Shown piece by piece: positions 6,672 through 7,012 of a DNA stretch of 7,012 nucleotides. Positions within the stretch are counted from its first letter, which is position 1. Each line of letters starts with the position of its first letter. The position numbers and the translations under genes were made by a program. The stretch lies in assembly GCA_020444765.1 (NCBI GenBank), contig JAGRHW010000184.1, positions 1-7,012 on the forward strand, read 5' to 3'. The stretch is from Gammaproteobacteria bacterium. GTDB lineage: Bacteria > Pseudomonadota > Gammaproteobacteria > Granulosicoccales > Granulosicoccaceae. Below the pieces are notes generated by a model. That model saw only the letters and a program-made list of their open reading frames with translations. It did not search any database and was not told the DNA's origin.

Positions 6672-7012
6672 ATTGCAGGCTCGGTTGCTGACGCAAAACG
6701 GTTTCGAGCGCGGACGCCGCACCGGCCCCGATGCGGCCGGCCAAACGATCGAGCAGATTTTCTTTCGGCGTAAAGTTGACCAGTTCTTCGGCTTTAACGA
6801 TATCGCGCGCTATGGTCCGTTCACTGGCCAGCTCATCGACCAGCCCGATCTCCAGCGCCTGCTCACCACTCCAGAACAGGCCGCTAAACAGCCCGGGCTC
6901 GTCTTTCAGGCGCTCGCCGCGACCTTTCCTGACCGCCTCGATAAACTGCGTATGGATATTGTTCAACATAGTCTCAACATGCGCGACCTGGGACGGATTG
7001 ACCGGCGAGAAC
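6670..7012 (-). CDS. sppA: Signal peptide peptidase SppA, C-terminal part
   Basis: SppA is an inner-membrane Ser/Lys protease of family S49 that degrades signal peptides left after secretion. Only the last 113 residues are in the window; the reading frame stays open through the right edge, so the in-frame ATG at 6969 is internal. The visible part reads FSPVNPSQ, a helical segment with IHTQFIEAVRKGRG, then FWSGEQALEIGLVDEL and a tail with NFTPKENLLDRLAGRIGAGAA, which is the usual end of short (36-kDa type) SppA proteins. The catalytic serine and lysine fall in the part outside the window, so activity cannot be judged. The stop is TAG at 6670-6672, and the nnr ribosome binding site overlaps it. 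SohB, a relative, is a less likely alternative. Confidence 0.88.
   Translation of the reverse strand, partial: FSPVNPSQVAHVETMLNNIHTQFIEAVRKGRGERLKDEPGLFSGLFWSGEQALEIGLVDELASERTIARDIVKAEELVNFTPKENLLDRLAGRIGAGAASALETVLRQQPSLQ

Noticed and set aside
6670..6969. A complete 99-residue gene starting at the ATG at 6969
   Set aside because: The frame stays open to the window edge and the residues before this ATG continue the SppA family sequence, so the ATG is internal.
1..7012. Mobile elements, CRISPR repeats, tRNA or rRNA genes, toxin-antitoxin or defence genes
   Set aside because: No direct repeats, terminal inverted repeats, transposase motifs or structured RNA genes were seen; the window is filled by conserved housekeeping genes.

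Overview
This window looks like an ordinary chromosomal housekeeping block of a moderately GC-rich gammaproteobacterium. The core order nnr (yjeF)-tsaE (yjeE)-amidase-mutL-miaA is the classic gammaproteobacterial cluster known from E. coli, and all seven recognisable genes lie on the minus strand, so they are transcribed from the right end (7012) to the left end (1). MutL carries an endonuclease-type C-terminal domain, which E. coli MutL lacks. This argues against the Enterobacterales/Vibrio/Pasteurella group that uses MutH and Dam. A finer placement cannot be made from the sequence alone.

Layout in transcription order: the 3' end of sppA (signal peptide peptidase, cut by the right window edge); nnr (bifunctional NAD(P)HX epimerase/dehydratase, TTG start with its Shine-Dalgarno overlapping the sppA stop); tsaE (P-loop ATPase for t6A tRNA modification, overlapping nnr by 8 bp); a 67-bp gap; an AmiC-like N-acetylmuramoyl-L-alanine amidase (GTG start, strong Shine-Dalgarno, probable Tat signal); a 138-bp gap with a strong hairpin; mutL (mismatch repair); miaA (i6A tRNA modification, joined to mutL by an ATGA overlap); and, 13 bp on, the 5' half of cysM (cysteine synthase B, cut by the left window edge). 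Junctions are short or overlapping except on either side of the amidase gene, so this is probably one long operon with possible internal promoters in the two gaps.

The products do not form one pathway: metabolite repair (Nnr), tRNA position-37 modification (TsaE, MiaA), septal peptidoglycan splitting (AmiC), DNA repair (MutL), cleavage of leftover signal peptides (SppA) and cysteine synthesis (CysM). The points worth a second look are the edges of the conserved block (sppA upstream, cysM where hfq usually follows miaA), a terminator-like hairpin before mutL that faces the opposite way to every gene, the amidase type (Tat signal, no LysM), and a small change in the MutL endonuclease motif. I found no RNA genes, CRISPR, mobile elements or evident new system here; coding sequence covers almost the whole window.
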